The notes under the pieces: model-generated | Database searches by the model: none | Told to the model about the DNA's origin: nothing | Seen by the model: only the letters and a program-made list of their open reading frames with translations | Shown here: positions 37,036-46,527 of the stretch, piece by piece | Layout of the letters: each line of letters opens with the position of its first letter | How positions within the stretch are numbered: the stretch's first letter is position 1 | Program-made: the position numbers and the translations under genes | Assembly: GCF_002866025.1 (NCBI RefSeq) | Contig: NZ_LNDE01000001.1 | Location: 731,165 to 795,164, forward strand | Direction of reading: 5' to 3' | Source of the DNA: Thermotoga sp. KOL6 | GTDB lineage: Bacteria; Thermotogota; Thermotogae; Thermotogales; Thermotogaceae | Length of the DNA: 64,000 nucleotides

Positions 37036-37689
37036 TCACTTCACGTACGCTTTTAGAAGACTGAACCTGGGATCGAATTCTATCACGAGTGTTCCGTCTT
37101 TATCTGCAACAAACACCGCATTTTCTCCGTATCCAGCGTTGTAAGAGACTCCATCGAATTGCTCTTCATACGGAATCCAATCGGAATTCCTCGCTATTTT
37201 GTATTCGATAGTTTGACCACTTGTCACAAAGCAGCCAGTCTCGAGGACGAATTTGCCGTTTTGATAAGTCATCTCTTCAAGAGTCCAGTTGTTGAAATTC
37301 CCCGCACAGTACCAAGGACCCGTTTCTTTCTCACTGTCTCCTACACCCTTCGCAGTACCATCTTCCATCAAATCAGAAGACGCGTATATTGTTATAGTGT
37401 CTCCTATTTTTTCGCTCCAGATGGGAATCCCAGAAGATGCCTTCATTGGTTTTCCGTCCACTACCATAACAACTTGGTACCAAGCTATGTTGTTTTCAAA
37501 TGTTAAGACGGAGGAAGAAAGCTCCAGGGTGTAAACTCCACCCTGAAGCTCCATTTTGTATTCGGGTTTCGGAACACCGTTAGTGAAATCTCCCACCACG
37601 TAGACGCCATCGGGGAGTTTTATGTTGAGAAGTGTCATACAACCGGAAAAGAGAAACATCACCAACAAAGCGGGTATTAATTTTTTCAA
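37036..37689 (-). CDS. Lipoprotein with CBM48-like starch-binding module
   Basis: A 217-residue lipoprotein (signal MKKLIPALLVMFLFSGC). The first part (VYVVGDFTNG...GGVYTLEL) and the second (WYCAGNFNNWTLEE...IEYKIARNSDW) look like two E-set modules; the second has the same AG-x-FNNW motif as the neighbouring barrel protein. TTG at 37689 is preferred because it follows GAGGGGG by about 8 bases, whereas the GTG at 37698 is in contact with it. One base separates its stop from the next start region. Probably a surface or periplasmic starch-binding lipoprotein, comparable in role (not in homology) to SusE/F. Confidence 0.65.
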   Translation of the reverse strand: MKKLIPALLVMFLFSGCMTLLNIKLPDGVYVVGDFTNGVPKPEYKMELQGGVYTLELSSSVLTFENNIAWYQVVMVVDGKPMKASSGIPIWSEKIGDTITIYASSDLMEDGTAKGVGDSEKETGPWYCAGNFNNWTLEEMTYQNGKFVLETGCFVTSGQTIEYKIARNSDWIPYEEQFDGVSYNAGYGENAVFVADKDGTLVIEFDPRFSLLKAYVK

Positions 37690-37702
37690 AACATTCACCC
37701 CC

Positions 37703-39082
37703 TCAATTCACTTGAAGAAGGTACAAATTCGTGAAGGTATCCTCATCGGTCCATTCGCTGTCACTATTGCTTAAAACTTCAACAGTCGAGTCGTAAGGCA
37801 CACCGTCAACCGCTGAGGAACCATCTCCCCCTGCGACCCAAACTACAACGGCAACGCTTTGTTTTCCGCCGAGTGCTGTCCATGGAATCGCAATCTCCAT
37901 CGTCTGAAGCCCATTTGTTGTATCACCAGTGTAAGCAAAGCTACCACCGATATCAGATATGGCATGATAATCCCAACCACCGCCATTCCAAACACAGAAG
38001 TTGTTCGATCCAAGTCCAGAATCCCAACCCCACCAGAAGTATATTTCGTGATCTATCGCGTATCCAGCATCGAAATTCACTTTTCTTCCCCAAGCATCCG
38101 AACTGCCCGTGTAATATCCACCTGGTCCAACATCTATTCCTATACCGTAAGCAACATCCCAGGATCCCGTATTTTGAGTATCAAACCCTATGTAAAGGTA
38201 CGTGGCGTCGTATGTGAGATAGAGTCTGTAGAGATCTGCACCATTTCCTCCACCTGTATAAGTGTTAGTTGCAACAGGAGTCCCTAAATCGCTCAAATCA
38301 CCGTCCACCACAATTGCTTCTTGAGAAATCTGATTCTCTGATGCTGGAGTCTCAGAGGAGGTTGGCTCGGTTTGGTTTGTTTCTTCTGAAATGTTTCCTT
38401 CACTATCACTCACAACAAAGTTTCCAACATTGGCAGGTTCTGTCATTCCACCGTCGTTCGTTGCATCGTGATCAGGCTGCGAAGGATAAAAATCTCCGAC
38501 CCACTGTTTTCCTCCTCCAGTTCCGCCGCTAATTGCAAAAACTCCTTTCACTTGCGTAGCACTCTCCGTAATTGGTATTTGAACTTCAACAACAGTTGAA
38601 CCTGTTCCTACCTGAACATTCACTTGATCTGTGATCTCCACAAGACTTCCATCGTTGTTCACTTCCCAGACTTTGTACTCGCTACCGTCTTGATTCGCTT
38701 CAAATATAATGTCTATGTCTCCTGTTGAAAAACTGTAATGTCTCGTAGAATTGTTCAGGCCCGTATAATTGACTTCGCTGGCACCGGTTCTACCAACGAT
38801 GTCTATTAGTGCAAGAAATACATTTTGATTTCCTTCCCCTCCTAGGTAATATTCGCCTGCAACGTAAATGTTCGCCCCGTCGAACAGAAGTCCCACTTTC
38901 AAGAGCTCGTTATCAGATCCCCACTTTGAATCGTCACTCGCATCTGACACGAGCTTGTCTCCCCAATCACTCAAATCTCCGTCCACGGTGACAAGAGAGA
39001 GATTTTCGAGAACAGGTGGTTTTCTCAAACAGCCAAAGAGCACCAACGATAAGATCAAAAGCACCAGAAAAACCTTCTTCAT
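37703..39082 (-). CDS. Lipoprotein with two CBM9/DOMON-like carbohydrate-binding domains
   Basis: A 459-residue lipoprotein (signal MKKVFLVLLILSLVLFGC). It has two related domains, each opening with VDGDLSDW/L and having a xxYIAVGxD-like strand (GANIYVAGEYY; ATYLYIGFD), the pattern of CBM9-like or glucodextranase-type binding domains. They are joined by a Thr/Ser/Glu-rich linker (about residues 228-255). ATG start after GAGGTGCG. It is directly downstream of AmyA (12 bases). Likely holds alpha-glucan at the cell envelope. Ligand not shown by the sequence. Confidence 0.7.
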   Translation of the reverse strand: MKKVFLVLLILSLVLFGCLRKPPVLENLSLVTVDGDLSDWGDKLVSDASDDSKWGSDNELLKVGLLFDGANIYVAGEYYLGGEGNQNVFLALIDIVGRTGASEVNYTGLNNSTRHYSFSTGDIDIIFEANQDGSEYKVWEVNNDGSLVEITDQVNVQVGTGSTVVEVQIPITESATQVKGVFAISGGTGGGKQWVGDFYPSQPDHDATNDGGMTEPANVGNFVVSDSEGNISEETNQTEPTSSETPASENQISQEAIVVDGDLSDLGTPVATNTYTGGGNGADLYRLYLTYDATYLYIGFDTQNTGSWDVAYGIGIDVGPGGYYTGSSDAWGRKVNFDAGYAIDHEIYFWWGWDSGLGSNNFCVWNGGGWDYHAISDIGGSFAYTGDTTNGLQTMEIAIPWTALGGKQSVAVVVWVAGGDGSSAVDGVPYDSTVEVLSNSDSEWTDEDTFTNLYLLQVN

Positions 39083-39094
39083 TTTCGCACCTCC

Positions 39095-40747
39095 TCACTC
39101 GCTTTTGAATACGTAAAGCTTCATAGGTGGTACTTCAAAATTCTGCCCTTTGGAGTAGCTTTCCATTTTCTCCGACCATGTGAAATTTTCGAAATCCACT
39201 TCTAGAATCAAATCCATGTTCCCCTCAAAAAAGAAGGAATTGGACCAATAAGGATCGGGATTTGCAACTATCAAGAGCTTTTCAAAAGAAGTGATTCTGT
39301 AGAAAGCTATTAAATTTTTCCAATCTTTAAAAATTCGCTGTTCTCCGTTCATGAGAGCATCGTGAGTATGTCTGAAATCCAGCATGAACTTAACGAAACT
39401 CAGCAAACTCTTTGGATCCTTCTCTTGTTCTTCAACAGAAAACCCATCGAACGGATCGTCGTACACGCAACTGTCTTCACTTGCATTTCCAAAAGTCACA
39501 CCCGCGTTTTGATAAACCTCTTTCGTCCAGCTTGTTTGTCCCGGCCCGTCACCCGATGCGTACCACTGCATAGGCTCTCTAACTGGCTCATCATAAACTG
39601 GTCCATGCCATTTAAAACCTCTTGTTCCAATTTCTCCACCGTAATAGATGGTTGGAGATCCTTCGAGCGTAAACAACAAAGCGTACCAAAACGCGAGACG
39701 TTTTTTAATGAACGGATAATCTTCTTCAGAAAACTTTTCATAGTATTCTTGTAAGTGCGAAAACATTCTGACCAAATCATGATTTTCCAGAAAAAGGAAG
39801 GAATTCTCTACCCAGTTATCGATAATCATTCCATCGATACCTTCAGGATGGTTTCTTATTCCAAACATGAGGGCAAAATTGAATACAGGAATTGTGAAAA
39901 CAGACAAAGTGGAAGCATTCCCATCGTATACCTCTCCGACTATTATGGCATCAGGTTTCTTGGATAGAACGTAGTCTTCAAACCATTCCAGATAATTTGC
40001 CGATTCATGGATTCCATCGTCCCAAGACCATCCGAATATGTGCTTTGCTGCGTCTATTCTGAAACCATTTATTCCCTTGGAGATCCAAAAATCGGCGATT
40101 TTTTTGATTTCCTCTTTAACATCTGGATTATTATGATTCAAATCTGGCATCGATGGGCCGAACAATCCAAAATACCACACTTTTTGTCCTTTACTGTTTA
40201 CTTTCCAATGCCAATGGTCCCACCCAGTTCTATCTTCCAGAGTCATTATGTAGTAATTCCAATACTTAGAAGATGTGGTGTTCTCTATCGCATCGAGGAA
40301 CCAAGGGTGCTGATCCGACGTGTGATTTATAACGAGATCCATGATGACTTTTATCCCTTTTGAATGAAGGGTTTGTATCATCTCTACGAGATCTTCAAGG
40401 TTACCATAGTCGTTCTCCACTTCGTAATAGTTGACAACATCGTAACCGTGATATGAAATCGACTCGTTGAAAGGCATAAGCCAAACAGCATCTACTCCCA
40501 GCTCTTTCAAATAATCAGCCTTCTCAGTGATACCATTTATATCTCCAACACCGTCACCGTTGCTGTCAAAGAACGATCTTATGAATATTTGATACACAAC
40601 AGGGTACTTGGGATACGAAACAGAACTTGTCTGAAATGATTGGTGGTCTCCTGAATCTCCTTGGAATAAGTCGTTTACTGGCCCAACACAGGAGGAGATG
40701 AAAGCCAAAATGATGAAAATCGAAACGACGTAGAGGATTTTCCGCAA
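39095..40747 (-). CDS. amyA: Lipoprotein alpha-amylase (GH13)
   Basis: A 550-residue alpha-amylase with a lipoprotein signal (FIILAFISSC), so it is anchored at the envelope. GH13 regions are VMDLVINHTSDQ, GFRIDAAKH (nucleophile Asp), IIVGEVYDG (acid/base Glu) and FLENHD. It closely resembles T. maritima AmyA (TM1840), a known lipoprotein amylase. TTG start, with GAGGAG about 9 bases upstream. It is the first gene of the leftward operon that continues through two lipoproteins, two barrels, pulA and possibly the WD40 gene. A canonical promoter lies 63 bases upstream, divergent from malE. Confidence 0.95.
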   Translation of the reverse strand: MRKILYVVSIFIILAFISSCVGPVNDLFQGDSGDHQSFQTSSVSYPKYPVVYQIFIRSFFDSNGDGVGDINGITEKADYLKELGVDAVWLMPFNESISYHGYDVVNYYEVENDYGNLEDLVEMIQTLHSKGIKVIMDLVINHTSDQHPWFLDAIENTTSSKYWNYYIMTLEDRTGWDHWHWKVNSKGQKVWYFGLFGPSMPDLNHNNPDVKEEIKKIADFWISKGINGFRIDAAKHIFGWSWDDGIHESANYLEWFEDYVLSKKPDAIIVGEVYDGNASTLSVFTIPVFNFALMFGIRNHPEGIDGMIIDNWVENSFLFLENHDLVRMFSHLQEYYEKFSEEDYPFIKKRLAFWYALLFTLEGSPTIYYGGEIGTRGFKWHGPVYDEPVREPMQWYASGDGPGQTSWTKEVYQNAGVTFGNASEDSCVYDDPFDGFSVEEQEKDPKSLLSFVKFMLDFRHTHDALMNGEQRIFKDWKNLIAFYRITSFEKLLIVANPDPYWSNSFFFEGNMDLILEVDFENFTWSEKMESYSKGQNFEVPPMKLYVFKSE

Positions 40748-40809
40748 GGAGGATCACTCCTCGAACGAAACATTATTACGTCAATAAATTAACACTAGAC
40801 TGCTCATTT

Positions 40810-40838
40810 ATATTAACTCACAATTTACATCATGTCAA
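40810..40838 (-). promoter_or_regulatory. Promoter of the amyA starch operon
   Basis: On the - strand a perfect TTGACA (40838-40833) and TAATAT (40815-40810) are separated by 17 bases. Confidence 0.85.
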
Positions 40839-40924
40839 GAGGATTAACAAACAACCAAGCAAAAAATAGAAACGATTCCTTATATAAATAAAAAAATGAC
40901 AAATTCCTCGCTTCGTTGAAAAAA

Positions 40925-40953
40925 TTGACATTCTGCGAAAGCAGTGTTAAAAT
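40925..40953 (+). promoter_or_regulatory. malE promoter with palindrome in the spacer
   Basis: Perfect TTGACA at 40925-40930 and TAAAAT at 40948-40953 with a 17-base spacer. The spacer contains CTGCGAAAGCAG (40933-40944), a 4-bp inverted repeat with GAAA centre that could be a repressor site. Confidence 0.85.
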
Positions 40954-41021
40954 TTCGGTGGAATCATAATGTGAATTTTGTGATTTTAGAACTTTTATTA
41001 ACTTATAAGGAGGTGTCCAAA

Positions 41022-42200
41022 GTGAGGAAATTTTTGGTTTTGATGTTGGTTGTGGTTTCTGTTTTGATGTTAGCTCAAGTTAAACTCACTATTTGGTGTT
41101 CTGAGAAACAGGTCGATATTCTTCAGAAGCTCGGCGAAGAATTCAAAGCTAAATACGGAGTCCCAGTGGAAGTACAGTATGTTGACTTCGGAAGTATAAA
41201 GTCCAAGTTCTTAACAGCTGCTCCCCAAGGTCAAGGTGCAGACATCATCGTTGGAGCTCACGACTGGGTTGGAGAACTTGCTGTCAACGGTTTGATTGAA
41301 CCCATTCCAAATTTCAGTGATTTGAAATATTTCTACGACACCGCTCTCAATGCTTTCACCTACAACGGTAAACTCTACGGATTACCCTATGCTATGGAAG
41401 CTGTGGCCCTCATCTATAACAAGGACTATGTTCAAGAACCTCCGAAAACCATGGAAGAACTCATAACACTAGCCAAACAAATCGATGAGGAATTCGGAGG
41501 AGAAGTTAGGGGATTCATTTACGATGTGGCAAATTTCTACTTCTCTGCACCTTTCATATTCGGTTACGGCGGATACGTTTTCAAAGCTACTGAACAAGGT
41601 CTCGACGTAACAGATATTGGACTTGCAAATGAAGGTGCTATCAAGGGTGCCAAACTCATCAAGAGAATGATAGACGAAGGAATTCTCACACCTGGCGATA
41701 ACTACGGTACCATGGATTCAATGTTCAAAGAAGGGCTTGCTGCAATGATCATAAACGGTCCTTGGGCTATAAAAGATTACAAAGATAATGGTATAAACTA
41801 TGGAGTCGCTCCGATACCAGAACTCGAACCAGGCGTTCCTGCCAAACCTTTTGTGGGTGTCCAAGGTTTCATGATCAACGCAAAATCACCTAACAAGTTG
41901 ATAGCCATCGAATTCCTCACAAATTTCATCGCTAAGAAGGATACCATGTACAAACTCTACCTTGCGGATCCAAGACTTCCTTCTAGAAAAGACGTTCTTG
42001 AACTCGTAAAGGACAATCCAGACGTTGTGGCGTTCACACAGAGTGCCGCTATGGGAATACCGATGCCGAACGTGCCAGAGATGGGTCCCGTTTGGGCTGC
42101 TATGGGTGACGCACTCAGCATCATAATAAACGGCCAGGCTACCGTTGAGGAAGCTCTGAAAGAAGCAGTCGAAAAGATTAAGGCACAAATAGAAAAGTAA
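41022..42200 (+). CDS. malE: Maltose/maltodextrin-binding protein
   Basis: A 392-residue binding protein with a signal peptide (MRKFLVLMLVVVSVLMLAQ) and MalE motifs: KLTIWCSEKQVD, GADIIVGAHDWVGEL, LPYAMEAVALIYNKD and AMIINGPWAIKDYK. GTG at 41022 is chosen because AAGGAGGTG lies 7 bases upstream; the ORF extends back to 40944 without a site. First gene of malE-malF-malG-cyclomaltodextrinase, divergent from amyA. Binds maltose to longer maltodextrins released by AmyA and PulA. Confidence 0.95.
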   Translation: MRKFLVLMLVVVSVLMLAQVKLTIWCSEKQVDILQKLGEEFKAKYGVPVEVQYVDFGSIKSKFLTAAPQGQGADIIVGAHDWVGELAVNGLIEPIPNFSDLKYFYDTALNAFTYNGKLYGLPYAMEAVALIYNKDYVQEPPKTMEELITLAKQIDEEFGGEVRGFIYDVANFYFSAPFIFGYGGYVFKATEQGLDVTDIGLANEGAIKGAKLIKRMIDEGILTPGDNYGTMDSMFKEGLAAMIINGPWAIKDYKDNGINYGVAPIPELEPGVPAKPFVGVQGFMINAKSPNKLIAIEFLTNFIAKKDTMYKLYLADPRLPSRKDVLELVKDNPDVVAFTQSAAMGIPMPNVPEMGPVWAAMGDALSIIINGQATVEEALKEAVEKIKAQIEK

Positions 42201-42223
42201 TTAATGTATAATATGTACATCGT

Positions 42224-42252
42224 AGAGGGGGAGAATTTCTCCCCCTCTTTTT
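42224..42252 (+). terminator. Strong hairpin between malE and malF
   Basis: An 11-bp stem AGAGGGGGAGA / TCTCCCCCTCT with ATT loop and a T-tail. It should end most transcripts after malE, leaving malFG at lower level. Confidence 0.85.
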
Positions 42253-42295
42253 AAAAGTTTTATTTAATAAGCCCACCTGAGGAGGTCTGATTACT

Positions 42296-44029
42296 GTGAA
42301 AGGAGTTTTAAAAGCATTTCTAATATTATTTCTAGCAGTTTTCAACGCAGGCATGGTGTGGTCTGGTGTTTTTTTGTTTCAAAATGCCTATTATGAACTG
42401 GGAATCGTTCTTTTGACTCTCCTTGTGTTGATAGATTTCTTCATTTTCAATCCCAAGGCTTATCCCTATAGATACACTATTCCTGCGTTGATACTGCTCT
42501 TTATCCTCGTTCTTTATCCCATCTACTTCACAGTGAAGATAGCTTTTACAAACTATGGAACGGGTCACTTGATGACCAAACAAGAAGCAGTCGAAAGACT
42601 CCTTTTCGATCCGAACTTCACGTACGTTCCAAAAGGCGTTCAACCTATTCCTTACAGGGTTTTTGCCGTGTTCGATGGCTTAAAGCCAACGGAAGATTTT
42701 CTCATTCTATTCGAAATCGATGGGGCACTTTATCTATCTGAAAAACCCGTTGTGACAAAGAAAAGCGGAAAGGAAGTTCTTTTGAGAGAATCCACTCTTC
42801 ATCGAATAGAAGACGGCACCGTTCAGCTTGATAGTAAAACGTACGAGATCGTTCCGTGGCCTTCATATTTCGAAAATATAGACGCGATAACTGCAAATGG
42901 AAAAACTTACAAACTCCTCTACTCTCCCGATGATGCATCCTTGAAAAGATACGAACCGTTCTTTAAAGTAAACATCGCACAGAAATATTTGAACAGGGCA
43001 GAACTTTGGTATGGAGATCAAACCCTTATGATGAGAATAAGTGAAAGCGGTAAATGGTATTTTTATCCTGTGAAAAGACTCTATTCACTATCTTTAGAGG
43101 AGTCTTTTGAAAATGGAAAAGTAACCACAAAACTCGTTGTCAAAAACAATCTCACCGGAAGAAATCTCGTCGAAAGGGAAGGTGCTTTCTACGACTACGA
43201 CGAAAATGGACGGGAAACTTTCGTCGTTGGATACATGGATTACATAGGCTTAAAAAATTTTGCCAGAATATTCACCGATCCCAAAATTTCTGGACCTTTC
43301 TTCAAAGTTTTCGTGTGGACTTTCACCTGGGCTGCTTTGAGCGTCTTGTTCACCTTCGCGATCGGCTTGTCTCTTGCTTTGGTGTTGAACGATAAAAGCC
43401 TTTTGGGTAAAAACGTTTACAGAACGCTATTGATTATTCCCTGGGCTGTACCTGCTTTTATCTCCGTTCTAGTTTGGAGGAACGGTATGTTCAACGAAAC
43501 TTATGGTATCCTGAATCGTTTCGTTTTGCCACTCCTGGGTCTCGATCCTATAAAATGGTTCAACGATCCTTTCTGGGCGAAAGTGGCCGTTCTCACTGTG
43601 AACACATGGCTTGGTTTCCCTTACATGATGGCAGTATCACTCGGAGCTCTTCAGAGTATCCCAGAGGAGTTATACGAAGCTGCAGCAATAGACGGCGCCG
43701 GAAAATGGAGAAGATTTTGGACAATAACGTTTCCCCTTCTGATGACCACCGTGGCACCCCTTCTTGTTGGAAGTTTTGCTTTCAATTTCAACAACTTTGT
43801 TAACATATACCTTCTCACAGGTGGAGGACCGGCTATGGCAGGTGCCACAACACCAGTAGGTCACACCGACATTCTCATCTCCTACGTTTATAAACTTGCC
43901 TTCGAAGGTGGAAGAGGACAGGACTTCGGATTTGCCAGTGCGATATCCATCATCATATTCTTCCTCGTCGGTGGAATAAGTTTTGTAAACTTCAAACTCT
44001 CTGGATCATTTGAAGAGGTGAGTGAATGA
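42296..44029 (+). CDS. malF: Maltodextrin ABC transporter permease MalF with large periplasmic loop
   Basis: A 577-residue permease, about twice the usual CUT1 length. Three N-terminal membrane segments (residues 5-85) are followed by a periplasmic domain of roughly 220 residues (about 90-310), then five further segments with the EAA loop EAAAIDGAGKWRRFWTITFP near residue 460. The layout mirrors E. coli MalF with its P2 loop. GTG start after GAGGAGG. The stop overlaps the malG start (ATGA). No malK gene is present; an ATPase encoded elsewhere must energise it. Confidence 0.93.
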   Translation: MKGVLKAFLILFLAVFNAGMVWSGVFLFQNAYYELGIVLLTLLVLIDFFIFNPKAYPYRYTIPALILLFILVLYPIYFTVKIAFTNYGTGHLMTKQEAVERLLFDPNFTYVPKGVQPIPYRVFAVFDGLKPTEDFLILFEIDGALYLSEKPVVTKKSGKEVLLRESTLHRIEDGTVQLDSKTYEIVPWPSYFENIDAITANGKTYKLLYSPDDASLKRYEPFFKVNIAQKYLNRAELWYGDQTLMMRISESGKWYFYPVKRLYSLSLEESFENGKVTTKLVVKNNLTGRNLVEREGAFYDYDENGRETFVVGYMDYIGLKNFARIFTDPKISGPFFKVFVWTFTWAALSVLFTFAIGLSLALVLNDKSLLGKNVYRTLLIIPWAVPAFISVLVWRNGMFNETYGILNRFVLPLLGLDPIKWFNDPFWAKVAVLTVNTWLGFPYMMAVSLGALQSIPEELYEAAAIDGAGKWRRFWTITFPLLMTTVAPLLVGSFAFNFNNFVNIYLLTGGGPAMAGATTPVGHTDILISYVYKLAFEGGRGQDFGFASAISIIIFFLVGGISFVNFKLSGSFEEVSE

Positions 44030-46527
44030 TGGTGCGAAAGAAGAGTAGATGGCTAACCCATGTTCTACTGGTAATCTTGATAATCGTCGTTCTTTTCCCA
44101 ATCGTATGGGTTGTTTCCACTTCGTTCAGAAGGGACGAAGCTGCTTTCTCACCAAAACTCTTTTCTTCGCGTCTTACACTTCAACACTACAAAGATTTGA
44201 TCGCTCCGGAGAAGAATTTGCCCGTTCTCGTTCAAGAAATGCAAAGTCTCGTTTCCAGGGCAGAACCGTTCAACAAAGTCTCGAGAGAAAAAGCAGAAGA
44301 ACTGATAGAAGATAGAATAAAAAAATTCGAAAACTACCTTAACGAAACGGAAGAACTCATACAAGACTCTTACGATGCGTATTCCAAAATATCAAATGCG
44401 CTCTCTGAAAGAATAGAGGATGTTAAGTTACATATATCCAGCGTTTTAGAAAAAATAGAGGATACCACCAAAAAAGAATTGGAAAAATCTCCAATACCCG
44501 AAACTAGGAATCTCTCTATCGCTATTTATGAGAAACTCAACGGCAAAAGCATTCGGACTACGGAATACCGAGCTTTGAAAGATGATCTGGAAAGACTGGT
44601 AGGTTATCCGGTTGATGATACCTCTAGCTTCAAGGAGGCTTTGTTTGATCTCGAACTCATTTACAACAGAGAAATTGGATTACTCAAGGATGACCTGAAA
44701 AAACTAGAAGGAGAGATTTCCACCCTTCAAAGCGAGTTGTCCAAATTCGAAAGGCAAAAACTCGAGGTTGAGGAAGAAATCATTGAAAGGCAAAAGATCC
44801 TGAACGTGTTGAAGCCCGATGTAGAATCCGTTGTCAGTATTCTAAAGGACCTCGAAAGAATGCTCCAAAAAATTCAAGAAAGCGAAGTAGAATCAACTTT
44901 CTCATACGATGACGCAACTTTGAGAAATTCCCTGTCAACTTTGATTCCAAAACTCAAAGCCATTTACACAAAAATTTCTGGCTATTCAGATTTAGAGGAA
45001 CTTTCGTTCAAAATCGAAGAGATGACAAACCTTCTAGAAAGAATGGCAAAATTACTCGAGAACGATGAAAACCTAACAAAAAAAGTGCTTTACAAAAACT
45101 TCGTTCAGTCCTTCGGAGAAGTTGTACCCACTGTGGAAGGAATAATAGAAAAGTTGGATGATGGAATAGAGGAATTTATCAACAAAGCGAAGAAACTCAA
45201 AAGCTTAAACAACGAAATCGTTTTTTTGAAAGCCAAAATCGAAGGTTTGCAGAAAAAAGTTAGATTAATGGAGGAAGCTCTCTCTGAGAAAGAACAAATG
45301 GTGTCTCAAGCAAAACGATATGTAGATTTAAAAGTTTTTGTGCTCTCTTTAGAGGAAAAGAAGGACACCCTTGAGAGTATAAAATCTTTCAACAACGCAA
45401 CTCAGATAAAACTTCTTTCTGTGTACAAAGTACCTAAAGGGTTTGTAAGCTATTATATTTCCGAGCATGGAAACGATGACTTCATAGGGAAAATAAGAGA
45501 GATGACCAAGAAACTCTCCTGGGTAGAAGATTATAGGGAATTCAGTCGAAGAATGGAAACGGGATACAAAAATGCACTGAAAGTTTTAGAAGATTCAAGA
45601 AAAGTGCTCAATGATTTCAAAAACGGTTATTCTGAGCTTTTAAACCTCTCGTTCAAAGGTGTGTTTGTCTCTTCCGAGCATCTTCAAATGTTGTACGATC
45701 TTGTGAAAATGGATTTTGTTCAGAAAGTTTTGACAAATACCGCTGTTGCTTCTAGGAAAGCGGGCACACTTATGGATACCTTTCCACTGAAAGAGTTGAA
45801 AGATGATTTCAAGAAAATAGATGGGAATCTTTATAGGATCGCTCAAATGTGGGAACAAAAGACGAAACACTATTTCTTGAGGTGGGTAATGAATTCGGTG
45901 ATTGTGGCCGGCCTCGTTTCTCTAATCACAACCACTGTTTGTGCACTCGCAGCGTATCCGTTCAGTAGAATGAGGTTCTGGGGAAGACAGTATGGTATCA
46001 TGGCGTTGCTTCTCATACAGATGTTCCCCGCAATAATGTACATGGTCGCTATATATGGACTTTTGAAACTCATAGGTCAGTTCTTGCCTTTCCTTGGGTT
46101 AGATTCTCTCGGTGGTTTGATTTTCGCTTATCTGGGTAATATAGCTTACAATATGTACCTCATAAAAGGCTTCTACGACACCATCCCTTCATCGCTTGAA
46201 GAGGCAGCAATGATCGATGGCGCAACTAGATTTCAAACCTTCTACAAAATCGTTGTTCCACTAGCCCTCCCAATACTTACGGTTATCGTGATATTAACTT
46301 TCATCGGCACCTTTAACGAATTCGTTCTTGCAAGAATAATCCTTCAAGATGTGAAAAATTATACCTACGCACTAGGACTGTGGACCTTCTCAACAGGTGC
46401 CTACGAAACAGAATGGGGACTTTTCACTGCTGCTGCACTTTTGGGAATGACACCTATGGTGATACTCTTCCTCTCACTCCAGAAGTACATCGTTGGTGGC
46501 CTGACAAAAGGATCGGTGAAAGGATGA
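44026..46527 (+). CDS. malG: Maltodextrin ABC transporter permease MalG with ~550-residue coiled-coil insertion
   Basis: An 833-residue MalG, against about 280 in most bacteria. The first membrane segment (about 10-30) and the usual SFRRDEAAF...LTLQHYKDL sequence are followed by a continuous, Lys/Glu/Leu-rich heptad region from about residue 55 to 612, and then the rest of a normal MalG ([12 protein letters not shown]..., [21 protein letters not shown]-terminal GLTKGSVKG). The insertion lies in the first periplasmic loop. T. maritima MalG1 has the same length as I recall, so this is a lineage feature and not a frameshift. The coil could reach across the wide periplasm, perhaps to the toga or MalE. 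Overlaps malF and the next gene by ATGA. Confidence 0.93.
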   Translation: MMVRKKSRWLTHVLLVILIIVVLFPIVWVVSTSFRRDEAAFSPKLFSSRLTLQHYKDLIAPEKNLPVLVQEMQSLVSRAEPFNKVSREKAEELIEDRIKKFENYLNETEELIQDSYDAYSKISNALSERIEDVKLHISSVLEKIEDTTKKELEKSPIPETRNLSIAIYEKLNGKSIRTTEYRALKDDLERLVGYPVDDTSSFKEALFDLELIYNREIGLLKDDLKKLEGEISTLQSELSKFERQKLEVEEEIIERQKILNVLKPDVESVVSILKDLERMLQKIQESEVESTFSYDDATLRNSLSTLIPKLKAIYTKISGYSDLEELSFKIEEMTNLLERMAKLLENDENLTKKVLYKNFVQSFGEVVPTVEGIIEKLDDGIEEFINKAKKLKSLNNEIVFLKAKIEGLQKKVRLMEEALSEKEQMVSQAKRYVDLKVFVLSLEEKKDTLESIKSFNNATQIKLLSVYKVPKGFVSYYISEHGNDDFIGKIREMTKKLSWVEDYREFSRRMETGYKNALKVLEDSRKVLNDFKNGYSELLNLSFKGVFVSSEHLQMLYDLVKMDFVQKVLTNTAVASRKAGTLMDTFPLKELKDDFKKIDGNLYRIAQMWEQKTKHYFLRWVMNSVIVAGLVSLITTTVCALAAYPFSRMRFWGRQYGIMALLLIQMFPAIMYMVAIYGLLKLIGQFLPFLGLDSLGGLIFAYLGNIAYNMYLIKGFYDTIPSSLEEAAMIDGATRFQTFYKIVVPLALPILTVIVILTFIGTFNEFVLARIILQDVKNYTYALGLWTFSTGAYETEWGLFTAAALLGMTPMVILFLSLQKYIVGGLTKGSVKG

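Noticed and set aside
40745..40762. AGGAG/CTCCT hairpin over the amyA ribosome-binding site as an RNA thermosensor
   Set aside because: A 5-bp stem would be unstable at the growth temperature of Thermotoga; probably chance.
44026..46527. malG considered as an assembly error or fusion with a separate coiled-coil gene
   Set aside because: The frame is continuous, normal MalG sequence stands on both sides, and the length agrees with the T. maritima MalG1 I recall.
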